A stretch of 64,000 nucleotides of DNA from Anoxybacillus flavithermus (GTDB taxonomy: Bacteria; Bacillota; Bacilli; Bacillales; Anoxybacillaceae). The stretch lies in assembly GCF_002742685.1 (NCBI RefSeq), contig NZ_PEDM01000011.1:1-64000 (forward strand), read 5' to 3'. Below, piece by piece: positions 54,794-63,971 of this stretch (the first letter of the stretch is position 1; each line of letters begins with the position of its first letter). Made by a program: the position numbers and the translations under genes. The notes beneath the pieces are model-generated. The model was not told the origin of the DNA. It searched no databases and worked only from the letters and a program-made list of their open reading frames with translations.

Positions 54794-56107
54794 ATGCACG
54801 GAACGATGCGAATAAATGACCGGGGACATTTAGAAATTGGCGGTGTGGATACCATTGAATTAGCTCGTACATACGGAACCCCGCTTTACGTTTATGATGT
54901 TGCTCTCATTCGTGAGCGTGCGCGAGCGTTTAAGCGAATGTTTGATAAACATCGTGTACGTGCGCAAGTGGCGTATGCAAGCAAAGCGTTTTCGACAATG
55001 GCCATCGTGCAATTGATGGAACAAGAAGGATTATCTCTCGATGTCGTTTCCGGTGGTGAGCTGTACACCGCATTAGCTGTTGGATTTCCGGTCGAACGCA
55101 TTCATTTCCATGGCAACAATAAAAGCGAAGAAGAGTTACAAATGGCAATTGAAGCGAAAATCGGTTGTGTTGTCGTCGATAATTTTTATGAATTACAGCT
55201 ACTGCAACAGCTTTGCTGTGCGCATGAATATACGATGCCTATTTTATTACGTGTCACACCAGGCATTGAGGCACATACACACGACTACATTTTAACAGGT
55301 CAAGAAGATTCGAAATTTGGATTCGATTTGCATAACGGACAAGCCGATGAAGCATTACAGCGTGCGCTCGCTTCTTCCCATCTTCATGTGCTAGGCATTC
55401 ATTGTCATATCGGTTCACAAATTTTTGATGCGACAGGTTTTGTTCTTGCAGCGAAAAAGCTATTTGAGAAACTTGCTACGTGGCGTGATACGTACCGTTT
55501 TACTGCACAAGTTGTCAATCTTGGCGGCGGTTTTGGCATTCGTTACACGAAAGAAGATGATCCGCTTGCACCGGAACAATATGTCGAACAAATTATTGAA
55601 GAAGTGAAACGAAATGTCGCATCATTTGATCTACCTTTTCCTGAAATTTGGATCGAACCAGGTCGCTCGCTTGTTGGAGATGCAGGGACAACGATTTATA
55701 CGATCGGTTCCCGTAAAGAAGTGCCAAATGTTCGTCAATATGTTGCCGTAGATGGTGGAATGAGCGACAATATTCGTCCTGCGCTATATGAGGCAAAATA
55801 CGAAGCGGTGTTAGCTAACCGCATGCATGAACATTGTGAAGAAGTGGTAGCGATCGCTGGGAAATGTTGTGAGTCAGGAGACATGCTCATCTGGGACTTG
55901 CCGCTTCCGAAAGCGCAACCGGGCGATTATTTAGCTGTTTTTTGTACTGGTGCTTACGGTTATGCGATGGCGAATAATTACAATCGCATTCCGCGTCCAG
56001 CGGTCGTATTTGTTGAAGATGGCGAGGCAACGCTTGTCGTGAAACGCGAAACGTATGAAGATTTAATTCGACTTGATTTGCCATTAAAGGCAAGTGTAAA
56101 AAAATAA
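54794..56107 (+). CDS. lysA: Diaminopimelate decarboxylase
   Basis: Last step of lysine synthesis, a PLP alanine-racemase-fold enzyme. 437 residues with the PLP lysine in AYASKAFSTMAIVQ, HGNNKSEEELQMAI, GIHCHIGSQI, NLGGGFGI and EPGRSLVGDAG, and the C-terminal CCESGDMLIWD with the catalytic Cys. Start ATG at 54794 follows CAGGAGG. The longer frame is not conserved. Position after spoVAF is as in B. subtilis. Confidence 0.95.
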   Translation: MHGTMRINDRGHLEIGGVDTIELARTYGTPLYVYDVALIRERARAFKRMFDKHRVRAQVAYASKAFSTMAIVQLMEQEGLSLDVVSGGELYTALAVGFPVERIHFHGNNKSEEELQMAIEAKIGCVVVDNFYELQLLQQLCCAHEYTMPILLRVTPGIEAHTHDYILTGQEDSKFGFDLHNGQADEALQRALASSHLHVLGIHCHIGSQIFDATGFVLAAKKLFEKLATWRDTYRFTAQVVNLGGGFGIRYTKEDDPLAPEQYVEQIIEEVKRNVASFDLPFPEIWIEPGRSLVGDAGTTIYTIGSRKEVPNVRQYVAVDGGMSDNIRPALYEAKYEAVLANRMHEHCEEVVAIAGKCCESGDMLIWDLPLPKAQPGDYLAVFCTGAYGYAMANNYNRIPRPAVVFVEDGEATLVVKRETYEDLIRLDLPLKASVKK

Positions 56108-56131
56108 CCGAGGTCGTTACCTCGGTTATTG
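56103..56131. terminator. Terminator between lysA and ypuA
   Basis: Perfect 12-bp stem AATAACCGAGGT / ACCTCGGTTATT with 4-base loop. The A-rich 5' side gives a T run for the minus strand as well. Confidence 0.8.
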
Positions 56132-56149
56132 CTCGTTCATAAGTAGGCG

Positions 56150-57013
56150 TTACGCCCCAAATGCTCCGCGAAGGGCGTTCCATATTTCACGCAAGAGATC
56201 GACGATGCGTTGAATAAACGTTCGCCCTTCTTCCGTTTGTAAAAAAGCAGATAGCTTGTCTTTCGCTTGAGCGAGCTGTTCGTTTACTTGATTCCAGTCG
56301 ATGTTCACGTTTTTCATTTTATTGAACAAAGAAAGCAAGCTGTTTATTTCGTCTTCTGTTAGCGTAATGCCAAGTTCTTGAGCGATCCGTTCAATGAGTG
56401 CACGCATATCCGCATCTGTTTGCGGTGGATTTTTCGCTATTTCTTCTTTAATTTTCGCAAGCAGCGCGACCGCTTGATCGTTTCCGATGGATTCGCCAAG
56501 CTGTGCCGTTTTCACCATTTCTTCGTTCGCTACTTTTTTCACTTCATCAGGGATCGTTTCATTCGATGAAAGTTCGTACGCTCTCATTAACCCTGTTAAC
56601 GCAGCTGTTCCGGATACAGGAAACGGTGCAGTAATGTAAATAACTGCATCTTTCACTCCTGCCGTAATTAGGGCGTTCATATACATTTCTTTTGTTACCC
56701 AGTTAATGTTATTTGTTTCGACTTGCAGACCTGAACCTGGTGCTCCAATCGTAATTTTTGATGACGAAATGGCTTTCGTTCCAATTTGTCCCTTCGGAAT
56801 AATATCGCCGAGATATTTATGCTCCTCTGCATTTGTGACTGTAATGATTTCAGCGTTTTCAGGTGCATTCATTTCTTTTAATATTTGTTGCTTTTGCTGT
56901 TCTGTTAAATTTTCCCCGAGCGTAATAATGACGTCTCCTTCAATCGCATCAGCGAAACTAACCGATGGAATCATAAACAATAATAAAATAAATATCGTAA
57001 ACCACTTCTTCAT
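56150..57013 (-). CDS. ypuA: DUF1002 exported protein YpuA
   Basis: 287 residues. Signal peptide 1-22 (MKKWFTIFILLLFMIPSVSFADA). The mature part contains DVIITLGENLTEQQKQQIL, SSSKITIGAPGSGLQVETNNI, and VKDAVIYITAPFPVSGTAALTG, the recognisable DUF1002/YpuA core. A helical C-terminal half follows. The function is unknown. The start at 57013 has no Shine-Dalgarno sequence (AACGGTTATGAA precedes it). The IS607-type element ends about 30 bases upstream and probably displaced the native leader. Confidence 0.82.
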   Translation of the reverse strand: MKKWFTIFILLLFMIPSVSFADAIEGDVIITLGENLTEQQKQQILKEMNAPENAEIITVTNAEEHKYLGDIIPKGQIGTKAISSSKITIGAPGSGLQVETNNINWVTKEMYMNALITAGVKDAVIYITAPFPVSGTAALTGLMRAYELSSNETIPDEVKKVANEEMVKTAQLGESIGNDQAVALLAKIKEEIAKNPPQTDADMRALIERIAQELGITLTEDEINSLLSLFNKMKNVNIDWNQVNEQLAQAKDKLSAFLQTEEGRTFIQRIVDLLREIWNALRGAFGA

Positions 57014-57034
57014 TTCATAACCGTTACGCAAAAC

Positions 57035-57230
57035 TTACAAAACTCTACAAGAACCTTGTAGACATTTCTGTTTGCTTCCTTGTTCATCGCGCCCGATTTT
57101 GCCGAAGCTACTCTCGTTTGTTTGGCGCTCCGAAGGCTTGACTTCCCGTGTAACTCACGGTACAAACAGCTATGCAGGATATGTTGAAAGGTTGATACTT
57201 GCATTCCAATCTCTGTCCATTTCCATCCCG
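57035..57230 (-). ncRNA. Putative omega RNA (reRNA) of TnpB
   Basis: Minus-strand sequence overlapping the tnpB 3' end and continuing to the element right end. Stems are visible: CCGTG-agtta-CACGG, then a CTTCGGAG loop, and the terminal CTACAAG-aac-CTTGTAG. TnpB nucleases use an RNA from this place whose 3' end past the element is the guide. The guide would be read from the start of ypuA. Transcript ends are inferred. Confidence 0.6.
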
Positions 57231-58315
57231 CAATGCTCGCATCGAAATACGCGGTCTGATAGCTTTATTTTCGGTTGAATATATCCGCACGAATGACACA
57301 TCTTTGTTGATGGATACCACCGATCGGCTTCGACAAACTCGATCCCGTACCATTCGCATTTGTGTTTGATTTTTTGTTTCAACGTGTACAACCGTTGTTG
57401 TTGAATCGATTTGGATAGATGGCCGTTTTTCATCATCCCGCGAACATGTAAATGCTCCATGACGATTCGAGAAGGCTTGGTTCTCACCAACTCGTTGACT
57501 ACCTTATTTTCATAGTCCGTGCGTTTATATTCCAACCGAATGCGTATGCTCTGCATCTGTCTTTCGAGTTTTGCAATGTTGCGTGTTTTGACGTAACGGA
57601 CTGCACCTCCTTTTTCTTGAATTTTGTTCATTTCATACTTTCTTGAGCATTTGCGCTGCAACCGACGCAAACGCTTTTCTAGCTTTTTGATTTCTTTCGT
57701 TTTGTTTATGTTTGGGAATACCCGACCGTCTGAACAAACAGCCAAATCTTTTATTCCCACGTCGATTCCTAGCGTATGGCTGTTTAATGCGACAGATGGT
57801 TTTGGAACGTCATATGCTACGGACACATACCAGTAAACACCGTCAAACGTGACGCGCGGGTTGTAATACTTTGTATTCGTTGGAATTTTCCCTCGTTCGG
57901 ATAGACGTACCCATCCGACTTTTTCGATATACACATGTGTATCACTAAATTTGATTTTTTCTGTGTCTTGGTAGAACGATGGCTTGCTTCTCTTTTTGCT
58001 TTTGAATCTTGGCTTTTTTGTTTTTCCTTTAAAAAAGTCTTTGTATGCTTTGCACGCATCTTTAATGGCTTGTTTGGTGATGTTGTTGGAATAATCGTAT
58101 AGCCATTGATAATTAGGGTCGTTTTGTTTTAAAGCGGTGAGCTTTTTTCGTAAATCCCCGTCTTTGATGAATTTGCCACCGCTTTTATTGTTGTTTTCTT
58201 GTTGTTCAAGCGTCCAATTGTATGCCCAGCGAGCCACACCTGCCGATCCAAATAATTTTGTTCGTTGCTTGTTGTTCGGCTCTAACCTCACTTTGATCGA
58301 CCGAATCATCTTCAA
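57170..58315 (-). CDS. tnpB: TnpB RNA-guided nuclease of IS607/IS605 type
   Basis: 381 residues, full length. N-terminal helix-turn-helix region (MIRSIKVRLEPNNKQRTKLF...ARWAYNWTLEQQ), WED/REC-like middle, then RuvC with D185 in GIDVGIKDLAV, E287 in IVMEHLHVRGM and the final Asp in DRDWNASINL. The zinc knuckle uses C340, C343, C359 and C362. All catalytic residues are present, so an active nuclease is plausible. The start is TTG at 58315 or ATG at 58309, after AAAGGAG. The codon use is somewhat unlike neighbours (more AT-rich Lys codons, fewer cg-rich codons). Confidence 0.9.
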   Translation of the reverse strand: MKMIRSIKVRLEPNNKQRTKLFGSAGVARWAYNWTLEQQENNNKSGGKFIKDGDLRKKLTALKQNDPNYQWLYDYSNNITKQAIKDACKAYKDFFKGKTKKPRFKSKKRSKPSFYQDTEKIKFSDTHVYIEKVGWVRLSERGKIPTNTKYYNPRVTFDGVYWYVSVAYDVPKPSVALNSHTLGIDVGIKDLAVCSDGRVFPNINKTKEIKKLEKRLRRLQRKCSRKYEMNKIQEKGGAVRYVKTRNIAKLERQMQSIRIRLEYKRTDYENKVVNELVRTKPSRIVMEHLHVRGMMKNGHLSKSIQQQRLYTLKQKIKHKCEWYGIEFVEADRWYPSTKMCHSCGYIQPKIKLSDRVFRCEHCGMEMDRDWNASINLSTYPA

Positions 58316-58499
58316 GCCACTCCTTTATCATCTTCTTGGCTCGATTGGCTCTTTTCCCTTGAAGTTTGCAACTGAAAACGGTGAGCATTTGCACCAAATC
58401 CTCGACAAGTTCTCGTTCTTCTGTTTTATCCCAATTTCTTAACGTTTGTTGGCTTTTTCCGATAAGCTTGGCGAATTCGCCAATGCTGTAATATTTCAG
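58206..58499 (-). pseudogene. Internally deleted IS607-type tnpA serine recombinase
   Basis: Reading from CTG at 58499, the N terminus KYYSIGEFAKLIGKSQQTL, RNWDKT is the MerR-like DNA-binding part of IS607 TnpA. It then joins in frame to EERELVEDLVQMLTVFSCK, LQGKRANRAKKMIKEWL, which is the C-terminal tail of the same protein. The roughly 120-150 residue serine-recombinase catalytic core between them is absent. The start codon is also not ATG, and an in-frame TGA precedes it. A non-functional remnant. Confidence 0.82.
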
Positions 58500-58505
58500 T
58501 CACCT

Positions 58506-58572
58506 CTCTACATAAGTAATACCATGAAAATTTATTATTTATGTAGAGATTTTTGTAAATAATTACAAAAAT
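58506..58572. repeat. Two adjacent long hairpins at the element left end
   Basis: First: 16-bp stem CTCTACATAAGTAATA (58506-58521) with TATTATTTATGTAGAG (58533-58548), one G-U pair, 11-base loop. Second: perfect 10-bp stem ATTTTTGTAA / TTACAAAAAT (58549-58558, 58563-58572) with 4-base loop. They directly abut. Confidence 0.7.
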
Positions 58573-58701
58573 TATTTAACTGTCCTCTCCCTCCTTCAAT
58601 CTCTTTCTGTACTATTGTACAAACATTTGCGTGAACATAGAAGCAAAATGTAGTAAAATGAAGCTACATTTGTTTTTACGATAGAAAGGTGGAAAAGTTT
58701 C

Positions 58702-59142
58702 ATGAAGAAAAAAGGATATATCTTAATGGAAAACGGCGGAAAAGTGGAGTTTGAACTATTCCCAAATGAAGCGCCAACAACGGTTGCGAATTTCGAAAAA
58801 TTAGCGAATGAAGGATTTTATAACGGGTTGACGTTTCATCGCGTCATTAAGCGATTTGTAAGCCAAGGTGGCTGTCCGATTGGAAATGGAACAGGCGATG
58901 CAGGCTATACGATTCCGTGCGAAACGGACAACAATCCACATAAACATATCGAAGGGGCGATGTCGATGGCACATCGCGGTCGTGATACAGGAAGTTGCCA
59001 ATTTTTTATTTGTCATGAACCACAGCCGCATTTAGACGGTGTGCATACCGTATTCGGTCAAGTCACCGCTGGAATGGATGTTGTAAAGGCGATGAAAAAT
59101 GGTGATGTCATGAAAGAAGTAAAGGTGTGGGACGAACAATAA
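58702..59142 (+). CDS. ppiB: Peptidyl-prolyl cis-trans isomerase B
   Basis: Cytoplasmic cyclophilin of 146 residues accelerating proline isomerisation. Core [65 protein letters not shown]. The catalytic Arg (FHRV) and Phe/His residues are present. Start after GAAAGGTGG. A hairpin AAATGTAG/CTACATTT and TAAAAT -10-like box lie in the 60 bases upstream. Confidence 0.94.
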   Translation: MKKKGYILMENGGKVEFELFPNEAPTTVANFEKLANEGFYNGLTFHRVIKRFVSQGGCPIGNGTGDAGYTIPCETDNNPHKHIEGAMSMAHRGRDTGSCQFFICHEPQPHLDGVHTVFGQVTAGMDVVKAMKNGDVMKEVKVWDEQ

Positions 59143-59158
59143 AAGGGACGATGAAGCG

Positions 59159-59248
59159 ATGAAAAAAAACTGGGTATTATTTTTCATCCTTTTACTCGTT
59201 AGTTTCGTTTGGGGAGCATTGTACTGGCTAGTTATTGCAAAATCATAG
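59159..59248 (+). CDS. 29-residue single-helix membrane peptide
   Basis: MKKNWVLFFILLLVSFVWG then ALYWLVIAKS: a basic N terminus and one hydrophobic helix. It starts 17 bases after ppiB and its stop overlaps the -35 of the rib promoter. The ribosome site is weak (AAAGGGACG with long spacing). No family recognised. Composition and helix argue for a real small protein. Confidence 0.5.
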   Translation: MKKNWVLFFILLLVSFVWGALYWLVIAKS

Positions 59249-59273
59249 ACATTTCGTTTTATTGTGCTATAAT
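59246..59273 (+). promoter_or_regulatory. Promoter of the rib operon
   Basis: TAGACA (59246-59251), 16 bases, TATAAT (59268-59273), about 20 bases ahead of the FMN riboswitch. Confidence 0.75.
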
Positions 59274-59293
59274 GAATAAAAATGGAATAAACG

Positions 59294-59422
59294 CATCCTT
59301 CGGGGCAGGGTGAAATTCCCGACCGGCGGTAATGAAACAGATGTTTCTCAGCCCGCGAGCCGTTAAGGCATGATCCGGTGCAATTCCGGAGCCGACAGTA
59401 TAGTCTGGATGGGAGAAGGATT
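59294..59422 (+). ncRNA. FMN riboswitch (RFN element)
   Basis: Highly conserved RFN landmarks in order: CTTCGGGGCAGGGTG, ATTCCCGACCGGCGGT, CAGCCCGCGAGCC, ATTCCGGAGCCGACAG and TAGTCTGGATGGGAGAAG. FMN binding should cause termination at 59513-59540 and so repress riboflavin synthesis. Confidence 0.98.
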
Positions 59423-59512
59423 GCCAAAAACTCACGTCACTTATTGGAAAAAATAAGCTTGGCGATGGGTTATTTTTGCTATGCAAAAAAGGCGATCTTT
59501 ACATACATCTTG

Positions 59513-59541
59513 CCCTAGGACGTCGTTCCTAGGGTTTTTTA
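59513..59541 (+). terminator. Riboswitch-controlled terminator ahead of ribD
   Basis: Stem CCCTAGGA (59513-59520) / TCCTAGGG (59527-59534) followed by TTTTTT. It is the expression platform of the FMN riboswitch. Confidence 0.9.
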
Positions 59542-59565
59542 TTCATACTGGAAAGGTGGTGCGAT

Positions 59566-60642
59566 ATGGACGAACGATATATGCGCTTGGCGTTACAATT
59601 GGCAGAATCAGCACGTGGACAAACATCGCCAAACCCGCTCGTTGGTGCAGTTGTTGTAAAACAAGGTGAAATTGTCGGCTTTGGGGCGCACTTGAAAGCA
59701 GGGGAACCGCATGCGGAAGTACATGCGTTGCGCATGGCGGGGGAGAAAGCGGAAGGAGCGACGGTTTATGTGACGCTTGAACCGTGCAGTCATTACGGTA
59801 GAACCCCTCCTTGTGCCGATTTATTAATTGAAAAAAAGGTAAAGCGCGTCGTTGTGGCGACGACGGACCCGAATCCACTCGTTGCAGGAAAAGGCATTGA
59901 AAAATTGAAACGCGCGGGCATCGATGTTACCGTCGGCGTATTGAAAGAAGAAGCGGATGCGTTAAACGAAATGTTTTTTCATTATATTTCAACGAAAATG
60001 CCATATGTGACGCTAAAGTATGCGATGAGTTTAGATGGAAAAATTGCAACAAAAACAGGGGAAAGCAAGTGGATTACGTCGGAAGAAGCACGGTGTGACG
60101 TGCATCGTGAGCGACGGATGCACGATGCGATCGTTGTCGGTGTCGGCACGATTTTAGCGGATAATCCGAGCTTGACTGTTCGTTTCGATCACGAAGGAAA
60201 ACAACCGATTCGTGTTGTACTTGATACACATTTGCGCACACCGCCTTATGCGAACGTTGTGACAGACAAGATGGCTCCGACATGGATCGTCGTCGGCCAT
60301 CACGTCACAGAAGAACAAATAGAGCCGTATGAACAGGCAGGTGTACAAATCATTCGTATGAATGAAAATAAAATTGATGTTCCGTCTCTTTTACTTGAGC
60401 TCGGCAAACGAAACGTCATGTCCATATTTGTTGAAGGTGGAGCGCAAGTGCACGGTAGTTTTTTACGTTCTCGTTCCGTTCAACAAGTGTTGGCATATAT
60501 CGCCCCCACATTAATTGGGGGGAATGAAGCTCCTTCTGCCATCGGTGGAGAAGGATTTGGACGAATGATAGAGGTGCTTCGTTTACAAGTGAAACATGTC
60601 GAAAGGATCGGACCAGATATAAAAATCGTTGCTAAAGGATGA
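59566..60642 (+). CDS. ribD: Riboflavin deaminase/reductase RibD
   Basis: Bifunctional enzyme of 358 residues. The N-terminal deaminase has HAEVHAL and PCSHYGRTPPCADLL zinc motifs. The C-terminal NADPH reductase starts about 145 (PYVTLKYAMSLDGKIAT; VGVGTILADNP; EGGAQVHGSF). First gene of the rib operon, start after GAAAGGTGG. Also named ribG. Confidence 0.96.
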   Translation: MDERYMRLALQLAESARGQTSPNPLVGAVVVKQGEIVGFGAHLKAGEPHAEVHALRMAGEKAEGATVYVTLEPCSHYGRTPPCADLLIEKKVKRVVVATTDPNPLVAGKGIEKLKRAGIDVTVGVLKEEADALNEMFFHYISTKMPYVTLKYAMSLDGKIATKTGESKWITSEEARCDVHRERRMHDAIVVGVGTILADNPSLTVRFDHEGKQPIRVVLDTHLRTPPYANVVTDKMAPTWIVVGHHVTEEQIEPYEQAGVQIIRMNENKIDVPSLLLELGKRNVMSIFVEGGAQVHGSFLRSRSVQQVLAYIAPTLIGGNEAPSAIGGEGFGRMIEVLRLQVKHVERIGPDIKIVAKG

Positions 60643-60647
60643 TCGGG

Positions 60648-61286
60648 ATGTTTACAGGAATTATTGAAGAAATCGGCACGATTCAACAAATGAAACAAAC
60701 AGGGAAAGCGATCGTCTTTACGATCGGAGCACAAAAAGTGTTACAAGACGTACAGCTCGGTGACAGCATTGCAGTCAACGGCGTTTGTTTAACAGTGACG
60801 TCATTTACAGATCGCTTTTTTACCGTCGATGTCATGCCTGAAACGGTGCGAGCAACATCGCTTCGCACGCTTACAGTAGGAGCGAAAGTCAATTTAGAGC
60901 GAGCGATGGCAGCAAACGGTCGTTTTGGTGGACATTTCGTTTCGGGGCATGTCGATGGCATCGGACGCATCGTTCGTAAACAGCCTGTCGCAAACGCTGT
61001 GTACTATGACATCGAAGTGCCGAGCCATTTGCGTAAATATATGATTTTAAAAGGTTCTGTAGCTGTTGACGGCACAAGTTTAACGATTTTCGGTTTAACG
61101 GATCGAACGTTTACGATTTCGCTCATTCCGCATACGCGTGAAGCGACGATTTTAGGTGCCAAAAAAGTTGGGGATATTGTCAATATTGAATGTGACATGA
61201 TTAGTAAATATGTTGAACAGTTCGTTAGCGGGAAACGTGAAGGATTGACGATGCAATTTTTGCAAGAGCACGGATATAAGGAGTGA
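60648..61286 (+). CDS. ribE: Riboflavin synthase alpha chain
   Basis: Dismutates two lumazines to riboflavin. 212 residues with the duplicated lumazine-binding domain: [12 protein letters not shown] and [11 protein letters not shown], then [10 protein letters not shown] and [11 protein letters not shown]. The ATG at 60648 matches the universal MFTGI start. An ATG nine bases earlier overlaps the ribD stop. Confidence 0.95.
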   Translation: MFTGIIEEIGTIQQMKQTGKAIVFTIGAQKVLQDVQLGDSIAVNGVCLTVTSFTDRFFTVDVMPETVRATSLRTLTVGAKVNLERAMAANGRFGGHFVSGHVDGIGRIVRKQPVANAVYYDIEVPSHLRKYMILKGSVAVDGTSLTIFGLTDRTFTISLIPHTREATILGAKKVGDIVNIECDMISKYVEQFVSGKREGLTMQFLQEHGYKE

Positions 61287-61291
61287 GTGCG

Positions 61292-62485
61292 ATGTTCCAT
61301 ACTATTGAAGAAGCCATCTACGATTTAATGCAAGGAAAAATTATTATCGTTTGCGATGATGAAGATCGTGAAAACGAAGGGGATTTTGTAGCACTTGCAG
61401 AAAAAGCGACACCAGAAGTGATTAACTTTATGATTACACACGGTCGTGGTCTCGTGTGTGTCCCGATTACCGAAGAACTGGCTGATCGGCTCGATTTAGC
61501 GCCAATGGTTAACCATAATACAGATACGCATGGTACGGCTTTTACTGTGAGCATTGACCATAAAGCAACGACGACAGGCATTAGCGCATTTGAACGCTCG
61601 CTGACCATTCAAGAAATGCTCAATCCTGAAGCGAAAGCAAGCGATTTTAAACGACCGGGTCATATTTTTCCGCTTGTTGCGAAAAAAGGTGGGGTATTGC
61701 GTCGCGCCGGACATACGGAAGCTGCGGTCGATTTAGCCCGTCTTTGCGGGGCAAAGCCAGCCGGTGTCATTTGTGAAATTATAAAAGATGACGGAACGAT
61801 GGCGCGCGTGCCAGATTTAAAGAAAATCGCGGAACAATTCGATATGAAAATGATTACGATTAAAGATTTAATCGCCTACCGCAATCGAAAAGAAAAGCTC
61901 GTCAAACGCGAAGTCGAAATTACGTTGCCAACCGATTTTGGTGAATTTAAAGTGATCGGATATTCAAATACGTTAGATGGGAAAGAACATATCGCCATCG
62001 TGAAAGGTGAAATCATTCCTGATGAACCTGTGCTCGTGCGCGTTCATTCCGAATGTTTGACAGGCGATGTATTCGGCTCTCACCGTTGCGACTGCGGTCC
62101 GCAACTTCATGCTGCTCTAGCGCAAATCGAAGAAGAAGGACGCGGAGTATTGCTATACATGCGTCAAGAAGGACGCGGCATCGGCTTGTTAAATAAATTG
62201 CGTGCCTATAAACTGCAAGAACAAGGATACGATACGGTGGAAGCGAACGAAAAATTAGGCTTTGCGCCAGACTTGCGCGATTACGGAATTGGTGCGCAAA
62301 TTTTAAAAGATTTAGGTGTGACAAAAATGCGTTTGTTGACGAACAATCCGCGGAAAATTACCGGATTGAAAGGATACGGCTTAGAAGTGGTAGAGCGTGT
62401 GCCGCTACAAATGCCAGCCAAACGCCATAATGAGCGCTATTTGCGCACAAAATACGAAAAACTAGGACATATGTTGCATTTTTAA
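61292..62485 (+). CDS. ribBA: Bifunctional DHBP synthase / GTP cyclohydrolase II
   Basis: 397 residues. N-terminal DHBP synthase ([31 protein letters not shown]) and C-terminal GTP cyclohydrolase II with [20 protein letters not shown] zinc cysteines and [16 protein letters not shown] at 61292 after AAGGAGTGAG; a GTG nine bases earlier overlaps ribE. Both precursor branches of riboflavin are made here. Confidence 0.96.
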   Translation: MFHTIEEAIYDLMQGKIIIVCDDEDRENEGDFVALAEKATPEVINFMITHGRGLVCVPITEELADRLDLAPMVNHNTDTHGTAFTVSIDHKATTTGISAFERSLTIQEMLNPEAKASDFKRPGHIFPLVAKKGGVLRRAGHTEAAVDLARLCGAKPAGVICEIIKDDGTMARVPDLKKIAEQFDMKMITIKDLIAYRNRKEKLVKREVEITLPTDFGEFKVIGYSNTLDGKEHIAIVKGEIIPDEPVLVRVHSECLTGDVFGSHRCDCGPQLHAALAQIEEEGRGVLLYMRQEGRGIGLLNKLRAYKLQEQGYDTVEANEKLGFAPDLRDYGIGAQILKDLGVTKMRLLTNNPRKITGLKGYGLEVVERVPLQMPAKRHNERYLRTKYEKLGHMLHF

Positions 62486-62497
62486 GGAGGAGAAAAA

Positions 62498-62962
62498 ATG
62501 AACGTATACGAAGGAAATTTAGTCGGAACAGGATTAAAGATTGGCATTGTTGTTGCGCGATTTAACGAATTTATTACAAGCAAATTGCTTGGTGGAGCGC
62601 TTGATGGATTAAAACGGCACGGAGTAGAGGACCAACATATTGATGTTGCGTGGGTGCCAGGTGCATTTGAAATTCCGCTTGTCGCAAAAAAAATGGCGGA
62701 GTCGAAAAAATACGACGCTGTCATTACACTTGGTGCCGTCATTCGTGGAGCGACGAGCCATTACGATTACGTATGCAATGAAGTAGCGAAAGGAACATCG
62801 CACGCCGCTCTTTCTTCAGGTGTTCCGGTTATTTTTGGCGTGTTGACGACAGATACGATTGAGCAAGCGATTGAACGCGCTGGGACAAAAGCAGGAAATA
62901 AAGGATGGGAAGCAGCGCTCAGCGCCATTGAAATGGCGAATGTCATGCGCACATTTTCTTAA
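62498..62962 (+). CDS. ribH: Lumazine synthase
   Basis: 154 residues. [54 protein letters not shown] (with catalytic His) and [23 protein letters not shown] are all standard. Forms the icosahedral capsid around riboflavin synthase in bacilli. Start after AAGGAGG. Last biosynthetic gene of the operon. Confidence 0.96.
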   Translation: MNVYEGNLVGTGLKIGIVVARFNEFITSKLLGGALDGLKRHGVEDQHIDVAWVPGAFEIPLVAKKMAESKKYDAVITLGAVIRGATSHYDYVCNEVAKGTSHAALSSGVPVIFGVLTTDTIEQAIERAGTKAGNKGWEAALSAIEMANVMRTFS

Positions 62963-63035
62963 AAAATGTTTAAAAAAGCGACAAGACCGTTTATAATAGC
63001 AATAGCGAGTAAACAATAAGTCTTGTCGATAATGA

Positions 63036-63387
<352 letters not shown>

Positions 63388-63389
<2 letters not shown>

Positions 63390-63416
63390 CAGGGATCAAC
63401 GTCCCTGTCTTTTTTG
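63388..63416. terminator. Terminator between ribT and ypuF
   Basis: Perfect 8-bp stem GACAGGGA / TCCCTGTC with six-base loop, then TTTTTT. It overlaps the ypuF stop region. Confidence 0.85.
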
Positions 63417-63923
63417 CTTTTGTCGCTCACGTTCAGCAACGACATCACTTCGATCACGCAACTTATGTTTATGAATCGTATATTCGTTTGTCATATCGCT
63501 TTTTTCTCCCCATACAAGCCCTTTTTGATCGCATTGTTGTTGACATATATGCAACAAAGAAACATCGTTAATTGGAAGACAAATACTTTCATACGGTTGT
63601 CCATGATTGATTCGCTCTACATATGTATGAATAAGCGCAATAAGTTGCTCCGCATGTATACCTAATGCTTCATATGCTTGCTTTTCTCTTTCACATGCGT
63701 TTAATGCTTTTGTAAACATTCGTTTTGCTCCGATCATATTTCCTCGACGATAATGATACATCCCAACCGCGAGCTGAATGAAGCCGACCCATACATGTTC
63801 GCCTGTTTGTTTCCAATATTCTTCTAGTACTTCATGGCATTCAAAATAGTCGCGCGTGGCGTGAAAATGAAGTAAATATTCGATATATGCCTTCGGATAC
63901 AAGCGAAAGCCCCCTTTTTTCAT
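63396..63923 (-). CDS. ypuF: DUF309 protein YpuF
   Basis: 175 residues. HFHATRDYFECHEVLEEYWKQTG near 19-41 and FIQLAVGMYHYRRGN are the DUF309 signature. The role is unknown. The C-terminal 60 residues are polar and charged (ERERQKQKRQGR) and extend beyond the domain. Divergent from scpA, as in B. subtilis. Confidence 0.86.
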   Translation of the reverse strand: MKKGGFRLYPKAYIEYLLHFHATRDYFECHEVLEEYWKQTGEHVWVGFIQLAVGMYHYRRGNMIGAKRMFTKALNACEREKQAYEALGIHAEQLIALIHTYVERINHGQPYESICLPINDVSLLHICQQQCDQKGLVWGEKSDMTNEYTIHKHKLRDRSDVVAERERQKQKRQGR

Positions 63924-63971
63924 ATGCTTACCTGTATTATACTATTACTTATGAATAAAGGTGGGATCAAT

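Larger units (their letters stand above)
57035..58590 (-). mobile_element. IS607-type element with intact tnpB and deleted tnpA
   Basis: About 1.55 kb with tnpA remnant and tnpB overlapping on the minus strand, the IS607 gene order. The right end has the CTACAAG-aac-CTTGTAG hairpin at 57045-57061 that closes the tnpB guide-RNA region. The left end lies beyond 58500 in an AT-rich stretch with two long hairpins. Exact ends are not determined because IS607 elements have no terminal repeats or target duplication. With no functional recombinase it should be immobile unless helped in trans. Confidence 0.75.

Noticed and set aside
57300-57800. CRISPR-Cas12 relation of the nuclease
   Set aside because: No repeat array or cas1/cas2 is present; length and tnpA remnant show a TnpB transposon protein.
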